A stretch of 23,057 bases of DNA from DASRBO01 sp035653595 (GCA_035653595.1 DASRBO010000012.1:1-23057), one strand, 5' to 3'; shown: positions 7,501 through 16,153, counted from the first letter of the stretch. Program-made: numbers and translations. Notes: generated from the letters alone by a model not told the origin.

Positions 7501-8778
7501 ATGGACTTCGATCTGCCCAAGGAGCTGGCCGACTACCTGGTCGAGCTGGACGAGTTCATCGAGGCCGCCATCAAGCCTCTGGAGGCCCAGGACGACAACG
7601 TCCGGTTCTTCGACCACCGCCGCGAGGACGCCCGCACCGACTGGGACCGGGGGGGACTGCCCTCGGAGGAGTGGGAGGCCCTGCTGGCCGAGGCCCGCCG
7701 CCGGGCGGACGCCGCCGGGCACTACCGCTACGCCTTCCCCGCCGAGTACGGCGGGCGGGACGGCACCAACCTCGGCATGGCGGTCATCCGCGAGCACCTG
7801 GCCCGCAAGGGCCTGGGCCTGCACTGCGACCTGCAGAACGAGCACGCCATCGTCGGCAACAACGTGGGGCTCCTCTTGATGCTCGAGTACGGCACCGAGG
7901 ACCAGAAGAAGGAATGGGTGGAGGATCTCGCCGCCGGGCGGAGGGGCTTCGCCTTCGGCATCACCGAGCCGGCCCACGGATCGGACGCCACCTATATGGA
8001 GACCAGCGCCGTGCGCGACGGCGACGAGTGGGTCATCAACGGGGAGAAGACCTGGAACACGGGAATCCACCGCGCCACCTACGACCTGATCTTCGCCCGC
8101 ACCTCGGGCCGGCCGGGCGACGGCGACGGCATCACCTGCTTCCTCGTGCCCACCGACAGCGAGGGCTTCCGGGTCGAGGAGTACCTGTGGACGTTCAACA
8201 TGCCGACCGACCACGCCCACATCACCCTCACCGACGTGCGGGTCCCGCACTCGTCCGTCTTCGGGGGGGAGGGCCGCGGCCTGGCCGTGGTCCAGCACTT
8301 CTTCAACGAGAACCGGATCCGCCAGGCCGCCTCCAGCCTGGGGGCGGCCGAGTTCTGCATCGACCAGGCGGTGGAGTACGCCAAGGCCCGTGCCCCATTC
8401 GGCAAGCCCCTGGCCACCAACCAGGCCATCCAGTTCCCCCTGGTTGAGCTCAAGACCCAGTGCGAGATGCTGCGCACGCTCATCCAGCGCACCGCCTGGG
8501 GCATGGACCGACACGGGGCCTTCTCGGAGTCGGAGCGGGTCTCGATGTGCAACTACTGGGCCAACCGGCTGTGCTGCGAGGCGGCCGACCGGGCCATGCA
8601 GGTCCATGGCGGTCTGGGCTACTCCCGCCACATGCCCTTCGAGCACATCTACCGCCACCACCGCCGCTACCGCATCACCGAGGGCTCGGAGGAGATCCAG
8701 ATGCGCCGGGTGGCCGGCTACATGTTCGGCTTCATGAGCCAGCGGGAACCCAAGGGGGTGACAACCGCGGCCCGGTGA
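7501..8778 (+). CDS. Acyl-CoA dehydrogenase family protein
   Basis: FAD-dependent alpha,beta-dehydrogenation of an acyl-CoA, passing electrons to ETF. The protein has 425 aa, typical of the family. Seen: an N-terminal helical domain with a longer than usual charged segment (residues 30-65), the FAD/substrate loop FGITEPAHGSDA (152-163), the beta-domain phrase WVINGEKTWNTG, RAPFGKPLATNQ in the C-terminal helical domain, QVHGGLGYSRHMPFEHIYR, and the ITEGSEEIQ segment whose Glu394 aligns with the catalytic base of medium-chain enzymes (MCAD Glu376). ATG 7501 is chosen because GGAGG at 7489-7493 lies 7 bases upstream. It is divergent from the crotonase with 69 bp between starts, which suggests a common acyl-CoA degradation role. 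The chain length or substrate is not readable. Confidence 0.94.
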   Translation: MDFDLPKELADYLVELDEFIEAAIKPLEAQDDNVRFFDHRREDARTDWDRGGLPSEEWEALLAEARRRADAAGHYRYAFPAEYGGRDGTNLGMAVIREHLARKGLGLHCDLQNEHAIVGNNVGLLLMLEYGTEDQKKEWVEDLAAGRRGFAFGITEPAHGSDATYMETSAVRDGDEWVINGEKTWNTGIHRATYDLIFARTSGRPGDGDGITCFLVPTDSEGFRVEEYLWTFNMPTDHAHITLTDVRVPHSSVFGGEGRGLAVVQHFFNENRIRQAASSLGAAEFCIDQAVEYAKARAPFGKPLATNQAIQFPLVELKTQCEMLRTLIQRTAWGMDRHGAFSESERVSMCNYWANRLCCEAADRAMQVHGGLGYSRHMPFEHIYRHHRRYRITEGSEEIQMRRVAGYMFGFMSQREPKGVTTAAR

Positions 8779-8830
8779 CCGCCGGGCCGTTTGGTTCGGT
8801 AGGTGGGCGAGCGGGAAGGAGTCCTCGACC

Positions 8831-10489
8831 ATGGCCGCCCGCCGCACCCAGGTACGCACCTACGCCCAGATCGGGCGCTTGCTGCTCCGCAACCGGTCGG
8901 TCGGTTCGGCGGGCGTGGCCGGGGGGACGCCTCATGCCGCCGAGGACGAGCGCCGGGCCGGCGAGCAGCTGGCCGGCGACCTCGAGCGCATGGGCCCCAC
9001 CTTCGTCAAGCTGGGACAGCTGCTCTCGACCCGCTCGGACCTGCTGCCCGAGCCCTACCTGGAGGCGTTGTCGAGGCTGCAGGACCAGGTGTCGCCGTTG
9101 CCGGCCGAGGTCGTCCGGCGGGCCTTCGAGGACGAAATCGGCGCCGGGGTCGGTGACGTCTTCGCCGAGTTCGACGAGACGCCCCTCGGGTCGGCCTCGC
9201 TCGGCCAGGTCCACCGGGCGACCACCCGCGACGGGCGGGCGGTGGTGGTCAAGGTCCAGCGGCCCGGCGTGGAGGAGCAGGTGGCAGCCGACGTGGCCAC
9301 CCTCGGCGAGCTCGCCCGCATGCTCGACGACCACACCGACGCCGGCCGGCGCTTCGGGTTCGCCGACCTGTTCGGCCAGTTCCGCCGGTCGCTGCTGGAC
9401 GAGCTCGACTACCGCACGGAGGCGGCCAACCTGGTGCGGCTGGGCGAGGTGCTGGCCGACCACCCCCTGGTGGTGGTGCCCCGGCCCATGGAGAGCTTCA
9501 GCGGGGCCCGGGTGCTCACCATGGAGCACATCGCCGGGCGCAAGGTCACCGACATCGGTCCCTTCGGACGCCTCGAGCTAAAGGGTGCGGCGCTGGCCGA
9601 CGGCCTCATCGAGGCCTACCTGGACCAGATCTTCGTCCACGGCTTCTTCCACGCCGACCCGCATCCGGGCAACGTCCTTCTCACCGACGACGGTCGCATC
9701 GGCCTGGTCGACCTGGGCATGGTCGGCTACCTGCGCGAGCAGGTGCGCTCAGCGCTGGTGCGCCTGGTGCTGGCCGCCCAGGCCGGGCGGGGGGAGGAGT
9801 GCGCCGAGGTGCTGTTCCGCCTCGGGCGCCCGCTGGAGGACTTCGACGAGCCCGGCCTGCAACGGGAGGTGTCCGAGCTGCTGGCCCGGCGCACGGCCGC
9901 ATCGGTCGGGGAGCTCAGCGGGGGCGAGCTGGTCATGCACCTGTCGCGGGTCTGCGGCGAGTGCGGTCTGCGTCCTCCGGCCGAGTTGGCCATGGTGGCC
10001 CGGGCCCTGCTCAGCCTCGAGCGGGTCGCCGTCGCCCTCGATCCCAACTTCGACGCCGGCCAGTCGGTAGCCGACCACGCCGCCGAGCTTCTGAGCCCCC
10101 AGCTGAGGCCCAGCCCCTCGGGAGTGGTGGGGGCGCTGCTGGACGCACGCGACTTCGCCGAGCAGCTCCCCGGCCGCATCAACCGGGTGATGGACTCCCT
10201 CGCCCACGGCGAGCTGCGGCTGCGGGTGCACGCCTTCGACGAGACCGAAATGCTCAGGAGTCTCCAGAAGCTGGCCAACCGGCTGGCCATGGGACTGGTC
10301 ATCGCCGCCCTGCTGGTAGGGGCGGCCATTCTCACCCGGGCGCCCAGCTCGTCGCGCATCCTGGGCTACCCCAGCGTGGCCCTGGTGTGCTTCCTGGTGG
10401 CGGTGGCCTGCGGTCTGGCCCTCATGGCCTCGATCGTCCTGTCGGACCGTCACGTGAAGCAGCGCTGGCGCCGCCGCCGGCACCGGTGA
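8831..10489 (+). CDS. ABC1/UbiB (AarF) family atypical protein kinase
   Basis: Atypical kinase/ATPase of the ABC1/ADCK/UbiB family, membrane-anchored, in other organisms tied to isoprenoid quinone or lipid homeostasis. The 552-aa protein shows the family landmarks: KLGQ at 60-63 (KxGQ motif), the Ala-loop variant SASLGQVH (121-128) in place of a Gly-rich P-loop, the ATP-binding lysine in VVVKVQRPG (Lys141), the catalytic segment HADPHPGN (274-281) and the metal-binding DLG (294-296). Two hydrophobic helices at the C-terminus (near 492-510 and 522-545) form the membrane anchor. GGAAGGAG at 8814-8821 is a strong ribosome binding site for ATG 8831. It follows the acyl-CoA dehydrogenase by 52 bp but has no obvious pathway link to it. 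The precise substrate is unknown, as for most family members. Confidence 0.94.
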   Translation: MAARRTQVRTYAQIGRLLLRNRSVGSAGVAGGTPHAAEDERRAGEQLAGDLERMGPTFVKLGQLLSTRSDLLPEPYLEALSRLQDQVSPLPAEVVRRAFEDEIGAGVGDVFAEFDETPLGSASLGQVHRATTRDGRAVVVKVQRPGVEEQVAADVATLGELARMLDDHTDAGRRFGFADLFGQFRRSLLDELDYRTEAANLVRLGEVLADHPLVVVPRPMESFSGARVLTMEHIAGRKVTDIGPFGRLELKGAALADGLIEAYLDQIFVHGFFHADPHPGNVLLTDDGRIGLVDLGMVGYLREQVRSALVRLVLAAQAGRGEECAEVLFRLGRPLEDFDEPGLQREVSELLARRTAASVGELSGGELVMHLSRVCGECGLRPPAELAMVARALLSLERVAVALDPNFDAGQSVADHAAELLSPQLRPSPSGVVGALLDARDFAEQLPGRINRVMDSLAHGELRLRVHAFDETEMLRSLQKLANRLAMGLVIAALLVGAAILTRAPSSSRILGYPSVALVCFLVAVACGLALMASIVLSDRHVKQRWRRRRHR

Positions 10490-10543
10490 CGCGCCGTCGC
10501 CTGGTTGGTCATGGTCCGGTTGCCCGCCATGCCCCCCGGGTAG

Positions 10544-10568
10544 GTCGGGTCCGGAAGCGGAGCCCGAC
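10544..10568 (+). other. Stable hairpin just upstream of the PfpI ribosome binding site
   Basis: GTCGGG-TCCG, loop GAAG, CGGA, a bulged G, then CCCGAC: a ten-base-pair stem with one bulge, ending six bases before the AAGGAGG ribosome binding site. It may end the upstream transcript or shape translation of the next gene. No U-tract follows. Confidence 0.45.
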
Positions 10569-10587
10569 AACTCCAAGGAGGCCATTG

Positions 10588-11169
10588 ATGGCGAACCAAC
10601 CCCTGGCGGGCAAGAAGATCGCCTTTCTGACCGCCAACGAAGGTGTCGAGCAGGTCGAGCTCGAGCGGCCGTGGGAGGCGGTGAAGAGCGCCGGCGGCCA
10701 GCCGGTGCTGGTCGCGCCCAAGTCCGGCAAGGTGCAGGCCTTCAACCACCTCGACAAGGGCGACGTCTTCACCGTCGACATGACCACCGAGGCGCTGTCG
10801 GTGGAGGACTTCACGGGCCTGGTGCTACCGGGCGGTGTCGCCAACCCCGATCAGCTGCGCACCGACGCCCCCGCGGTGCAGTTCGTGCGTCGGTTCTTCG
10901 AGGCGGGAAAGCCGGCGGCCGCCATCTGCCACGGACCCTGGACCCTGGTGGAGGCGGGCGTGGTGCAGGGACGGACCCTGACCTCGTGGCCCAGCCTCAA
11001 GACCGACATAACCAACGCTGGTGGTCGCTGGGTCGACGAGCAGGTCTTTGTCTGCACCGGCGGCCCGAACACCCTGGTCACCAGCCGGAAGCCGGACGAC
11101 CTCGCCGCCTTCTGCGCCAAGTCGGTCGAGGCGTTCGAGACCGGGGCGAAGCAGGCCCGGGCGGCCTGA
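10588..11169 (+). CDS. DJ-1/PfpI family protein (type 1 glutamine amidotransferase-like)
   Basis: Cysteine-dependent DJ-1/PfpI superfamily protein, 193 aa, as usual for bacterial PfpI/YhbO-type members, which are reported as stress-related deglycase, protease or chaperone proteins. The nucleophile elbow is AAICHGPWTL with Cys114 and His115; the conserved acidic residue lies in the N-terminal segment NEGVEQVEL, and VLPGGVANPDQLR is the typical loop before the elbow. GKTLTSW-like text (GRTLTSWPSLKTDITNAGG) follows as in intracellular proteases of this family. ATG 10588 has an excellent AAGGAGG ribosome binding site six bases upstream (10575-10581), below a stable hairpin. It is convergent with the ABC exporter genes. 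The family is certain; the physiological reaction is not. Confidence 0.94.
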   Translation: MANQPLAGKKIAFLTANEGVEQVELERPWEAVKSAGGQPVLVAPKSGKVQAFNHLDKGDVFTVDMTTEALSVEDFTGLVLPGGVANPDQLRTDAPAVQFVRRFFEAGKPAAAICHGPWTLVEAGVVQGRTLTSWPSLKTDITNAGGRWVDEQVFVCTGGPNTLVTSRKPDDLAAFCAKSVEAFETGAKQARAA

Positions 11170-11174
11170 GCACC

Positions 11175-11193
11175 GGCCCCGGTTCGCCGGGCC
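11175..11193. terminator. Possible bidirectional terminator hairpin with TTCG loop
   Basis: GGCCCCGG, loop TTCG, CCGGGCC: a seven-pair stem with one bulged C in the 65-bp space between two convergent genes. A UUCG-type loop makes it stable on the plus strand. There is no U-run on either side, so termination is inferred from position. Confidence 0.35.
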
Positions 11194-11234
11194 CCGAGCC
11201 TCGCCGCCCCGCTCGGCCCCGTTAGCGCCCCGCC

Positions 11235-13052
11235 CTACCGGTAGGCGGCGGCCTGTATGTCGTACAGCTCGGCGTACAGGCCGCCGGCGGCGGCCAGCTC
11301 CTCGTGGCTGCCGACCTCGACCACCCTGGACCCGTCGAGGACGACGATCAGGTCGGCCATGCGCACGGTGCTGAAGCGGTGGGAGACGAGGAGCGTGATG
11401 CGCCCGTTGTCCGGGGCCGGCCGCGGCGAGGACCGGTCGGATCGGCGGGCGGCGGCGGCGGCGCGCTCGAACAACTGGTGCTCGGTTTCGGCGTCCAGGG
11501 CCGCGGTCGGCTCGTCGAGGACAAGCAGCAAGGGCTCCTCGCGCATGAAGCCGCGGGCCAGGGCGATCTTCTGCCACTGGCCGAAGCTCACATCCACTCC
11601 GTCGCTCCATGTCGGTCCCAGCTGGGTGTCGAGCCCGGAGCTCAGGGCCGACACCACGTCGTCGGCCCCGGCCCGCCCGACGGCGGCGGCCACGGCCGGG
11701 CGGTCGTCCAGATGGGGCAGGTCCCCCAGGCCGACCGACTGGCCGGCCATCAGCTCGAAGCGGAAGAAGTCCTGGAAGGCGCCGGCCAGACGGGATCGCC
11801 AGTCGTCGGTGCGCACGCTCTCCAGCGCGACCCCGTCAACGGTGATGCACCCGGCTACCGGTCGGTACAGCTTGCACAGCAGCTTGACCAGGGTGCTCTT
11901 GCCTGCGCCGTTCTCGCCCACCAGCGCCACCACCGCCCCCGCCGGCAGGTGCAGGTCGACGTCCTCCAGCACCAGGCGCTCGGTGCCCGGGTAGGCGAAG
12001 CTCACCCCCTCGAGGCGGATGCCGTCCTGGAGCCGCTCCGGGGCGGGCCGGTCGGCTCCCTCGGTCAGGGCCTCCACGTAGCGCTCCAGCCAGACCAGCC
12101 GGCGCGACCCGTCGAGCCAGGTGCCCCGCAGGAATCCGATCTCGCCCACCGTGGCCCCGATGTAGGACGACAGCCTCGAGCCGGCCGCCAGCACCAGCAG
12201 CACGTCGCCGACCGGGCGGTGCAGGACCGAGGTGACCATGACCACGGCCCCGACGTATGCCGCCCCGAAGACGGCCCAGGCCAGCGAATGCCAGGCGGCG
12301 CTCCGCCAACGGGCCGACGCCATCGGCCGGTACCACTCCTCCCACGCCTGCCGGCGCCGGCGGACCAGGTAGTCGCCGATGCCGGTGACCCTCACCTCCT
12401 TGGCCGCCGCCACCGTGGTGGCGGTGAGGAACAGGTGCTTGGCCAGGCGGTCGTGGGGCGCCACCCGCTCCTGGGTGACCCTCTCCACCGCCGGCCGCCA
12501 TCCCGAGGTCAGCACGGTCGGCAGGGCGAAGACCGAGAGCAGCGCCAGGGCCGGGTGGATGGAGGCGATCAGCCCGATGGTCAGGCCGAGCCGCACGATC
12601 CAGCCGCAGGTGGAGAACAGCGACATGTACATGTGGTCCAGCACGAAGACCTGGTCCCGCAGAACGGCCAACCGGTCGAGGTAGTCGGGCCGCTCCTGGT
12701 GGGCGATCGTGCTCACCGACGCCTGCAGGCGGGCCACGTGGGACTCGAGGGCGATGGTCACCCTGTCGCGGAAGCGGCGCTGCACCCGGGTGGAGATCAC
12801 CCGGAGGAACCAGGTCCCAGCGGCCGACACGGCGAGGCCGAGGGCCGCCCCGACCAGCAGGGACCGGTCGTGGCGCACGACGCCGTTGCCCAGCAGCTTG
12901 AGCCACAGGGCCATCAGGGCGTCCGGAACCGCCGCCACCAGCGACAGCACGAAGGCGGCGACGATCAGGACCGGCTCGTTGCGGTAGCCCAGGCGGCACA
13001 GCCGCCACATCGAGGACAGGGCGGGAGGTACCTCGTCAGGCGAGGACGTCAT
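11235..13052 (-). CDS. ABC exporter half-transporter 2 (TMD-NBD) with non-canonical signature motif
   Basis: Half-transporter of 605 aa: an N-terminal six-helix membrane domain (about 30-320) and an ATPase domain. The ATPase has Walker A GENGAGKST (379-387), Q-loop AFQDFFRF, Walker B VLDEPTAALD with Asp513-Glu514, and H-loop SHRFSTVR. The signature motif reads VSFGQWQK (488-495) instead of LSGGQ, so the site it completes in a dimer is probably degenerate. About 15 extra residues rich in Ser, Arg and Pro sit between the D-loop and the H-loop compared with the partner. ATG 13052 has a GAGGGG ribosome binding site 7 bases upstream and overlaps the upstream partner gene by 17 bp, so the two are almost certainly co-translated and heterodimeric. 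The substrate is unknown; lipid, peptide or drug export are all possible. Confidence 0.92.
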   Translation of the reverse strand: MTSSPDEVPPALSSMWRLCRLGYRNEPVLIVAAFVLSLVAAVPDALMALWLKLLGNGVVRHDRSLLVGAALGLAVSAAGTWFLRVISTRVQRRFRDRVTIALESHVARLQASVSTIAHQERPDYLDRLAVLRDQVFVLDHMYMSLFSTCGWIVRLGLTIGLIASIHPALALLSVFALPTVLTSGWRPAVERVTQERVAPHDRLAKHLFLTATTVAAAKEVRVTGIGDYLVRRRRQAWEEWYRPMASARWRSAAWHSLAWAVFGAAYVGAVVMVTSVLHRPVGDVLLVLAAGSRLSSYIGATVGEIGFLRGTWLDGSRRLVWLERYVEALTEGADRPAPERLQDGIRLEGVSFAYPGTERLVLEDVDLHLPAGAVVALVGENGAGKSTLVKLLCKLYRPVAGCITVDGVALESVRTDDWRSRLAGAFQDFFRFELMAGQSVGLGDLPHLDDRPAVAAAVGRAGADDVVSALSSGLDTQLGPTWSDGVDVSFGQWQKIALARGFMREEPLLLVLDEPTAALDAETEHQLFERAAAAARRSDRSSPRPAPDNGRITLLVSHRFSTVRMADLIVVLDGSRVVEVGSHEELAAAGGLYAELYDIQAAAYR

Positions 13053-14871
13053 AGGCCTGCCCCTCCTCGTCGGCGACGGCCTCGAAGCGGCGGGCCTGGA
13101 GGTCGAACATGGTGCGGTAGCGCCCGCCCAGCTCCATGAGCTCGGCATGGGTGCCGAGCTCGACCACCGCGCCGCGCTCGAGCACGCATATGCGGTCGGC
13201 GTGGCGGACCGTCGAGAACCGGTGCGATATGAGGATGGTGGTGACGGCGCGGGTGGCGCTGAGTATGCGGTCGAAGATCTCCGCCTCGCCCCGGACGTCG
13301 AGCTGGGCGGTGGGCTCGTCGAGGAGGACGACCCCCGCCCCCAGGCGCACCGCGCACAGCGCCCGGGCCAGCGCCACCCGCTGCCACTGGCCCCCGGACA
13401 GGTCGGTGCCCCCCTGGTAGCCCTTGGCCAGGGGGGTGTCGAGCGACGCCAGCCCGGCCGCCCCGGCCTCCTCGAGGCAGGCCATGACGACGTCGTCGGG
13501 GGCACCGCCGGGGGCGACGTTGTCGCGCAGGGGCAGCTCGAAGCGGATGAAGTCCTGGAACACGGCCGTCACCCGCGACCGCCACGAGTCGGGGTCGAGC
13601 AGGCGGAGATCGGTCCCGTCGATCTCGACCGCGCCAGCCTGGGGGTCGTAGAGCCGGCACAGCAGCTTGGCCAGCGTGGTCTTGCCGGCGCCGTTCTGGC
13701 CCACGATGGCGAGCGAGGTCCCGGCCGGAATCTCCAGGTCGAAGCCGTCCAGCACCCGGCGGGGGGCGTGGGGATAGGCGAAGCCGACCTGGCGGAACCG
13801 GATGCCGGTGGCGGGCAGCCCGTCGGCCGAGCCGATGCCGGGGGCGAGGCGGCCGCCCTCACGCATGGCGGGCTCGAGCCGGAGTACCGCCGCCACCGGG
13901 GCGGAGGCTCCGTCGAGGGCCCAGTTGAGCCCGCCGAAGGCGATGAGGCTGGTGCCCACGGCGACCTGGGCGAAGACCACCAGCCGGTCGAGACGGAGCT
14001 GACCACCGGCGGCGGCCTCGGCCAGCGCCCAGAAGACGACCAGGTTGGCCCCCGTCACCAGGAGAAGGCTGAGCAGGACCGAGCGTTCGCGGAGCCGGGT
14101 GGCCCGGTACTGCAGATCGAACAGCCGCCGCCGCCGATCGATGAAGCGCTCCAGGGTCCAGCCCACCAGGCCGAACAGGCGCAGCTCCTTGGCGGCGGGC
14201 GGATCGACGGCCAGGCGGTAGGCGTAGTCGGCGTGGCGCTGGGCCTCCCGCACTTCGTCGGTGTTGCGGTCCCGCCACACCGAGCTCTCCCGCAGCAGCC
14301 AGTGGGTGGAGATCCACGACCCGCCCAGCAGGACGGCCGCCCACCACGAGTAGCCGAACAGCACGATGGCCGAGGACAGACCTCCAAGCAGGTCGACCAG
14401 GCCGGAGGCGATGAAGTCCATGTTCAGATGCATGGGGGGCCCGGTCATGCCGAAGTCGAACTCGCGGGCCACGGTCAGGTCGCCGATCAGGGTGGGGTCC
14501 TCGAGGTGGCCGACCCCGGCGGGCCCTACGCAGGCCTCGGCCAGCCGGTCGTAGAGCCAGGCCGCCACCCGGCTGCCGAGGTTGGCGCTGATGGCCTGGT
14601 GCAGCGGGGCGAGGACCTGCAGGGCCACGAAGGTCGCCCCGATGAAGGCGAGGGGAACGACCAGGGAGCCGTTGCGCTCGACCGCTCCCACCACCACACC
14701 CATCCCGACCGAGAACACCGCCGGCAGCACGCCCCGGAGGCCCAGCACCGTCCACCACGCCACGGCCAGGGGCCGGTCGGCCCTGGTCAGCGAGGTGAAG
14801 AACTTCCACTCCTGGCGGGAGGTGAGTCGTGCCACTGGCCAGTCCCGTGATCGGCGGCGGGGGGCGCTCAC
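13036..14871 (-). CDS. ABC exporter half-transporter 1 (TMD-NBD), canonical ATPase motifs
   Basis: Half-transporter of 611 aa, the upstream member of an overlapping pair. The membrane domain spans about residues 30-330; the ATPase domain has Walker A GQNGAGKTT (391-399), Q-loop VFQDFIRF, canonical signature LSGGQWQR (491-498), Walker B VVLLDEPTAQLD with Asp518-Glu519, and H-loop SHRFSTVR. All catalytic residues are present, so in a heterodimer the ATP site using this signature should be the active one. The start is uncertain: GTG 14871 gives the longest form, GTG 14835 (starting ARLTSRQEW) is an alternative, and neither has a good ribosome binding site. It follows the phosphotransferase gene by 46 bp on the same strand and overlaps the next half-transporter by 17 bp. 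Confidence 0.92.
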   Translation of the reverse strand: MSAPRRRSRDWPVARLTSRQEWKFFTSLTRADRPLAVAWWTVLGLRGVLPAVFSVGMGVVVGAVERNGSLVVPLAFIGATFVALQVLAPLHQAISANLGSRVAAWLYDRLAEACVGPAGVGHLEDPTLIGDLTVAREFDFGMTGPPMHLNMDFIASGLVDLLGGLSSAIVLFGYSWWAAVLLGGSWISTHWLLRESSVWRDRNTDEVREAQRHADYAYRLAVDPPAAKELRLFGLVGWTLERFIDRRRRLFDLQYRATRLRERSVLLSLLLVTGANLVVFWALAEAAAGGQLRLDRLVVFAQVAVGTSLIAFGGLNWALDGASAPVAAVLRLEPAMREGGRLAPGIGSADGLPATGIRFRQVGFAYPHAPRRVLDGFDLEIPAGTSLAIVGQNGAGKTTLAKLLCRLYDPQAGAVEIDGTDLRLLDPDSWRSRVTAVFQDFIRFELPLRDNVAPGGAPDDVVMACLEEAGAAGLASLDTPLAKGYQGGTDLSGGQWQRVALARALCAVRLGAGVVLLDEPTAQLDVRGEAEIFDRILSATRAVTTILISHRFSTVRHADRICVLERGAVVELGTHAELMELGGRYRTMFDLQARRFEAVADEEGQAYDVLA

Positions 14872-14917
14872 GCTACGGGATCGGGGGCCGCCGGCGCCGG
14901 GCCCGGGCCGGTCCGAC

Positions 14918-15811
14918 TCAGTCGCCCGCCTCCTCGAGCACCGCCTCCACGGCCCGGCGCCCCATCCCCGCCACCACCGGGTTGTCGGCCGAGTGGGCCA
15001 GGCAGGCCAGCCCGATGGCCAGGGCCCAGCCCCGGCCCCGGCGCCAGGTGGCGTCGTCGACCCCTACGGCGGCGGCGAACATCGGTCGGGCCAGCGGCGG
15101 GAACAGCATCCAGGCGCCGACCACGTCGACGGCCGGGTCGCCGGCGCACAGGTCGCCGAAGTCGATCACCCCGCTCAGGCGCCCGTCGGCGACCAGCAGG
15201 TTGGCCGGGTGCAGGTCACCGTGCAGCCAGACGGGCGGTCCGTCCCACTCCGTCACCTCCAGCGCCTGGCGCCAGGCCGCCTCCACCCGACGGCGGTCGA
15301 CCAGGGCCTCCACCTCGGCGAGCGTGGCCCTGGCGACCTCGTCGCGGCCGGCCAGGGTCACCGACCGGAACGGGTTGTGGGGCGCTTCGGGCGGAGCGGG
15401 CAGGTGGAGGGCGGCGACGAAGGCACCCAGTTGGCCGGCCGCCTGCAAGGGATCGCTGAGCGGTTCGACGGCGGCCATCCGGCCGGGGATCCAGGGGCAC
15501 ACGCTCCACGGCCACGGGTAGCCGCGGCCGGGGACCCCCTGGCCGACGGGCAGCGGCACCGGCAGGGGGAGGCGGGGGGCCAGCTGCGGCAGCCAGCGGT
15601 GCTCGTGGGCGACGAGGTCGGCCCCCAGCTGCCGCCGGGGGAGGCGCACCAGCAGGTCGGGCCCCAGCCGGAAGATGTGGTTGTCCCACCCCAGTCCGGG
15701 CCGGGCGGTAATGGGAAGGTCGGCCCAGTGGGGGAACTGGTCCTCGAGCAGGCCGCGCACCAGGGCCGCGTCCACCTCCACCTCGGCGGGCGGCATGTTG
15801 ACCGGGGACAC
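14918..15811 (-). CDS. APH-family (aminoglycoside phosphotransferase-like) kinase
   Basis: Small-molecule kinase of the APH/choline-kinase fold, 297 aa. The catalytic loop is WLHGDLHPANLL, with Asp199 as the base and Asn204 as a metal ligand, followed by the metal-binding IDFGD (216-220). The N-lobe contains GWDNHIFRLG and VRLPRR, where family members carry the ATP-binding loop and the VR(L/F)PR strand, and the hinge reads VCPWIPG. Such proteins are widespread in actinobacteria; few of them are proven antibiotic-resistance enzymes. GTG 15811 is preferred because GGAGGAGAGG ends eight bases upstream; ATG 15796 is the alternative. The ABC exporter pair follows 46 bp downstream, so a modify-and-export role is possible but is only inference. 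Confidence 0.88.
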   Translation of the reverse strand: MSPVNMPPAEVEVDAALVRGLLEDQFPHWADLPITARPGLGWDNHIFRLGPDLLVRLPRRQLGADLVAHEHRWLPQLAPRLPLPVPLPVGQGVPGRGYPWPWSVCPWIPGRMAAVEPLSDPLQAAGQLGAFVAALHLPAPPEAPHNPFRSVTLAGRDEVARATLAEVEALVDRRRVEAAWRQALEVTEWDGPPVWLHGDLHPANLLVADGRLSGVIDFGDLCAGDPAVDVVGAWMLFPPLARPMFAAAVGVDDATWRRGRGWALAIGLACLAHSADNPVVAGMGRRAVEAVLEEAGD

Positions 15812-15868
15812 CTTCGGGTCCTCTCCTCCCTGGGCGCCGGGATCGGTCGGCCGGGGCGGCGCCGTGCC

Positions 15869-15874
15869 TATGGT
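15869..15874 (+). promoter_or_regulatory. Candidate -10 box (TATGGT) of a leaderless small gene
   Basis: TATGGT fits TANNNT and lies six bases before the GTG at 15881, which has no Shine-Dalgarno. The position implies a leaderless mRNA reading away from the phosphotransferase gene. Confidence 0.45.
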
Positions 15875-15880
15875 GGCCCG

Positions 15881-16153
15881 GTGCCGGACCCGCATGGTGA
15901 CCAGCCCGTCGCCGCGGTGCAGGCCTGGATCGAGCGCTGCCGTCTCATCGCCGCTGGGCCCCTCGACGGGATCGAGGCCCCGGCCCAGGAGCTGGCCGAC
16001 CTGGCCGCCGGCGACCGGCGCCTGATGGAGCGGGCCCGGCGCCTCCTGCTGGCCGAGCAGCAGGAACGGCCCGACGATCCCATCGTGGCCCAGATGCTCT
16101 CGCTGTGGCGACGGGCGTTCGAGAAGGGCAGCTGGAGCTGGGACGACGACTGA
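15881..16153 (+). CDS. Small conserved-looking protein of unknown function (90 aa)
   Basis: I do not recognise the family. Starting at GTG 15881, the 90-aa product is soluble, largely alpha-helical by composition (AWIERCRLIAAG, ERARRLLLAEQQ, VAQMLSLWRRAF) and ends in an acidic, Trp-containing tail (SWSWDDD). The codons show the strong GC third-position bias of real genes here, and the other frames over this stretch give Arg/Pro-rich shadow text. A TATGGT box six bases before the GTG and the lack of a ribosome binding site indicate a leaderless gene. It is divergent from the phosphotransferase gene (69 bp between starts) and convergent with the hydrolase gene (25 bp). It was easily hidden inside a much longer open frame. 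Confidence 0.72.
   Translation: MPDPHGDQPVAAVQAWIERCRLIAAGPLDGIEAPAQELADLAAGDRRLMERARRLLLAEQQERPDDPIVAQMLSLWRRAFEKGSWSWDDD

Noticed and set aside
13147..14850. Long plus-strand open frame of 567 codons across the exporter genes
   Set aside because: It is antisense to two clear ABC half-transporters; the text is Gly/Gln/Arg/Pro-rich with no domains, typical of high-GC shadow frames.
14889..14914. Palindromic CCGGGCCCGG region between phosphotransferase and exporter genes
   Set aside because: It is made only of G and C repeats common in this DNA, with no U-run, so a terminator cannot be supported.
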